A stretch of 8,670 nucleotides of DNA from Bacteroidota bacterium (GTDB lineage: Bacteria > Bacteroidota > Bacteroidia > Flavobacteriales > Flavobacteriaceae): assembly GCA_947483095.1 (NCBI GenBank), contig CANKLD010000052.1, positions 1 through 8,670 of the forward strand, in the 5' to 3' direction. The position numbers and the translations under genes are program-made. The notes under the pieces are model-generated. The model saw only the letters and a program-made list of their open reading frames with translations, searched no databases and was not told where the DNA came from. Of the stretch, positions 6,652-8,670 are shown one piece after another. Numbering within the stretch: position 1 is the first letter of the stretch; every line of letters begins with the position of its first letter.

Positions 6652-8670
6652 ATGGATGATAATTTTTCACCAAGAGTTAAAGATGTAATAACCTATAGCA
6701 AAGAAGAAGCCTTCCGTTTGGGACACGACTTCATTGGTACAGAGCATCTTATGCTTGGAATTTTGAGGGATGGAAACGGAACGGCAATTGATATTTTAAA
6801 CCATTTATCTGTTGATTTGGATTTTTTACGCAGAAAAGTAGAAATCCTAAGTCCTGCTAATCCTACTACAGAAATTGGTTTAGATAAGAAGAATTTACAT
6901 CTTACTCGTCAAGCTGAACGCGCTTTAAAAACAACTTTTCTAGAGGCTAAAGTGTTTCAGAGCACTACAATTAGTACCGCTCACCTACTTTTATGCATTT
7001 TAAGAAACGAAAATGATCCAACTACAAAACTGCTTAACAAATTAAAAATCGACTACGATACCACCAAAGAACAATATTTAAACATGACGCCAAATAATGC
7101 AGAAGACGAATTTTTGGAGAATTTGCCTAGAGCAGAGTCTTACAATGACGAATCAGGACAAGATGACAGTCTCAAAGGTGACAATTTTAATAATCCTGCT
7201 AATAAGTCAAATAAAAAGTCGAAAACTCCTGTTTTAGATAATTTTGGTCGCGATTTAACCGAACTTGCTGAAGAAGGTAAATTAGACCCTGTTGTAGGAC
7301 GTGAAAAAGAAATTGAAAGGGTTTCTCAGATATTAAGCCGTCGTAAAAAGAACAACCCATTACTAATTGGTGAACCTGGAGTGGGTAAATCCGCTATTGC
7401 AGAAGGTTTGGCTTTGCGAATTATCCAAAAGAAAGTATCTCGTATTTTATTCAATAAACGGGTGGTAACCCTTGATTTAGCTAGTCTTGTGGCGGGAACA
7501 AAATACCGTGGACAATTCGAAGAGCGAATGAAAGCGGTGATGAATGAACTGGAAAAAAATGACGATATTATTCTTTTTATCGATGAAATTCACACCATCG
7601 TAGGTGCTGGAGGTGCAACTGGCTCATTGGATGCATCCAATATGTTTAAACCTGCTTTAGCTCGTGGCGAAATACAATGTATAGGAGCGACAACTTTAGA
7701 CGAATACCGACAATATATTGAAAAAGATGGCGCCTTAGAACGTCGTTTCCAAAAGATAATTGTGGAACCAACATCGGTAGAAGAAACGATTACCATTTTG
7801 AATAATATCAAAAATAAATACGAAGACCATCATAATGTAACCTATACAGACGAAGCAATAGAAGCGTGCGTGAAATTAACCAACCGATACATGTCCGAGC
7901 GGTTTCTTCCAGACAAAGCTATTGATGCTTTAGATGAAGCAGGTTCAAGAGTTCACATTACCAATATTGATGTGCCGAAACAAATTTTAGATTTTGAACG
8001 TCAATTGGAAGAAGTACGCGAACTTAAAAATTCTGTGGTAAAAAGACAGAAATATGAGGAAGCTGCTAAACTTCGTGATGATGAAAAACGAATCGAAAAA
8101 GATTTAGCCGTAGCACAAGAAGAATGGGAAAAAGAGGCTAAAAATAATCGTATTTTAGTAACTGAAGACAATGTTGCCGATGTCGTTTCTATGATGACAG
8201 GAATACCTGTAAATCGTATTGCCCAAACTGAAAGTAATAAATTAGCTATACTACCAGAACTTATTCAAAATAAGGTAGTTGGGCAAAATGAAGCGGTTAT
8301 AAAAATTGCTCGTTCTATTCAACGAAATCGTGCCGGTTTAAAAGATCCAAATCGACCAATTGGTTCTTTTATTTTCCTAGGACAAACTGGGGTTGGTAAA
8401 ACCCAATTAGCGAAAGTTTTAGCCAAAGAATTATTCGATTCTGAAGACGCTTTAATCAGAATTGACATGAGCGAATACATGGAAAAATTTGCAATTTCAA
8501 GATTAGTTGGAGCGCCTCCAGGATACGTAGGTTACGAAGAGGGCGGACAATTAACTGAAAAAGTAAGAAGAAAACCTTACAGTGTTGTTTTATTAGATGA
8601 AATCGAAAAAGCGCATCCCGATGTTTTCAATATGATGTTGCAAGTATTGGACGATGGTTATTTAACGGAC
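6652..8670 (+). CDS. clpC: ClpC-type AAA+ unfoldase, 3' end outside the window
   Basis: An uninterrupted frame of 673 codons runs from ATG at 6652 to the window edge without a stop; family members are usually about 820-860 residues, so perhaps 150-190 are missing. ClpC unfolds proteins with ATP and feeds them to the ClpP protease in the cytosol. Two Clp N-repeats lie at about 4-75 and 84-150, followed by a variable polar linker (about 150-200). The first AAA+ module has Walker A GEPGVGKS (240-247), pore loop KYRGQFEER (284-292), Walker B ILFIDEIH (307-314) and arginine residues in LERRF (to 366). A short middle region carries a UVR-like motif ([14 protein letters not shown], 467-480), which separates ClpC from ClpB with its long coiled coil and from ClpA, which lacks it. 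The second module has Walker A GQTGVGKT (577-584), pore loop GYVG (624-627) and Walker [12 protein letters not shown] (from 645). The ClpP-binding loop would lie downstream and cannot be seen. It is divergent from gyrA. Confidence 0.95.
   Translation, partial: MDDNFSPRVKDVITYSKEEAFRLGHDFIGTEHLMLGILRDGNGTAIDILNHLSVDLDFLRRKVEILSPANPTTEIGLDKKNLHLTRQAERALKTTFLEAKVFQSTTISTAHLLLCILRNENDPTTKLLNKLKIDYDTTKEQYLNMTPNNAEDEFLENLPRAESYNDESGQDDSLKGDNFNNPANKSNKKSKTPVLDNFGRDLTELAEEGKLDPVVGREKEIERVSQILSRRKKNNPLLIGEPGVGKSAIAEGLALRIIQKKVSRILFNKRVVTLDLASLVAGTKYRGQFEERMKAVMNELEKNDDIILFIDEIHTIVGAGGATGSLDASNMFKPALARGEIQCIGATTLDEYRQYIEKDGALERRFQKIIVEPTSVEETITILNNIKNKYEDHHNVTYTDEAIEACVKLTNRYMSERFLPDKAIDALDEAGSRVHITNIDVPKQILDFERQLEEVRELKNSVVKRQKYEEAAKLRDDEKRIEKDLAVAQEEWEKEAKNNRILVTEDNVADVVSMMTGIPVNRIAQTESNKLAILPELIQNKVVGQNEAVIKIARSIQRNRAGLKDPNRPIGSFIFLGQTGVGKTQLAKVLAKELFDSEDALIRIDMSEYMEKFAISRLVGAPPGYVGYEEGGQLTEKVRRKPYSVVLLDEIEKAHPDVFNMMLQVLDDGYLTD

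Noticed and set aside
1..8670. Search for CRISPR arrays, insertion sequences, phage or defence genes, and attachment sites at the tRNAs
   Set aside because: No spaced direct repeats, transposase motifs, integrase or duplicated tRNA ends were seen; all long frames are explained by housekeeping genes.

Overview
The window looks like ordinary chromosomal DNA of a low-GC Flavobacterium-type member of the Bacteroidota. The reasons are AT-rich intergenic DNA, no recognisable Shine-Dalgarno sites, promoter elements of the Bacteroidota type (TTTG, about 20 bases, TAnnTTTG), and family-typical protein sequences (GyrA with a very acidic tail, a ClpC-type ClpA/B protein). The genus is inferred from these features; no database search was run.

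Layout. At the left edge on the minus strand are a tRNA-Ser(GCU) and, downstream of it, the 5' part of what looks like a tRNA-Pro. Both would be read from a good promoter at 156-187. On the plus strand follows a two-gene unit: an acetyl-CoA acetyltransferase (thiolase, 393-1574) and, 6 bases later, an SH3b plus NlpC/P60 cysteine peptidase without a signal peptide (1581-2342). A hairpin with an A-tract on one side and a T-tract on the other (2343-2373) sits between this unit and the convergent minus-strand unit. The latter is gyrA (3759-6386) followed after 17 bases by a secreted TPR-repeat protein (2392-3741). A 265-base AT-rich divergent region with inverted repeats (6387-6651) separates gyrA from clpC on the plus strand, which starts at 6652 and is still open at the window end.

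The genes serve separate housekeeping roles: translation (tRNAs), acetyl-CoA/acetoacetyl-CoA metabolism, probable murein-peptide cleavage, DNA supercoiling, an unassigned periplasmic or secreted TPR scaffold, and ATP-driven protein unfolding for degradation. I see no mobile element, CRISPR array, toxin-antitoxin pair, defence island or phage gene. I did not find a new biological system. The points most worth a second look are the nested inverted repeats between gyrA and clpC, the acidic GyrA tail combined with a weakened GyrA box, and the two gene pairings (thiolase with peptidase, gyrase with secreted TPR protein).
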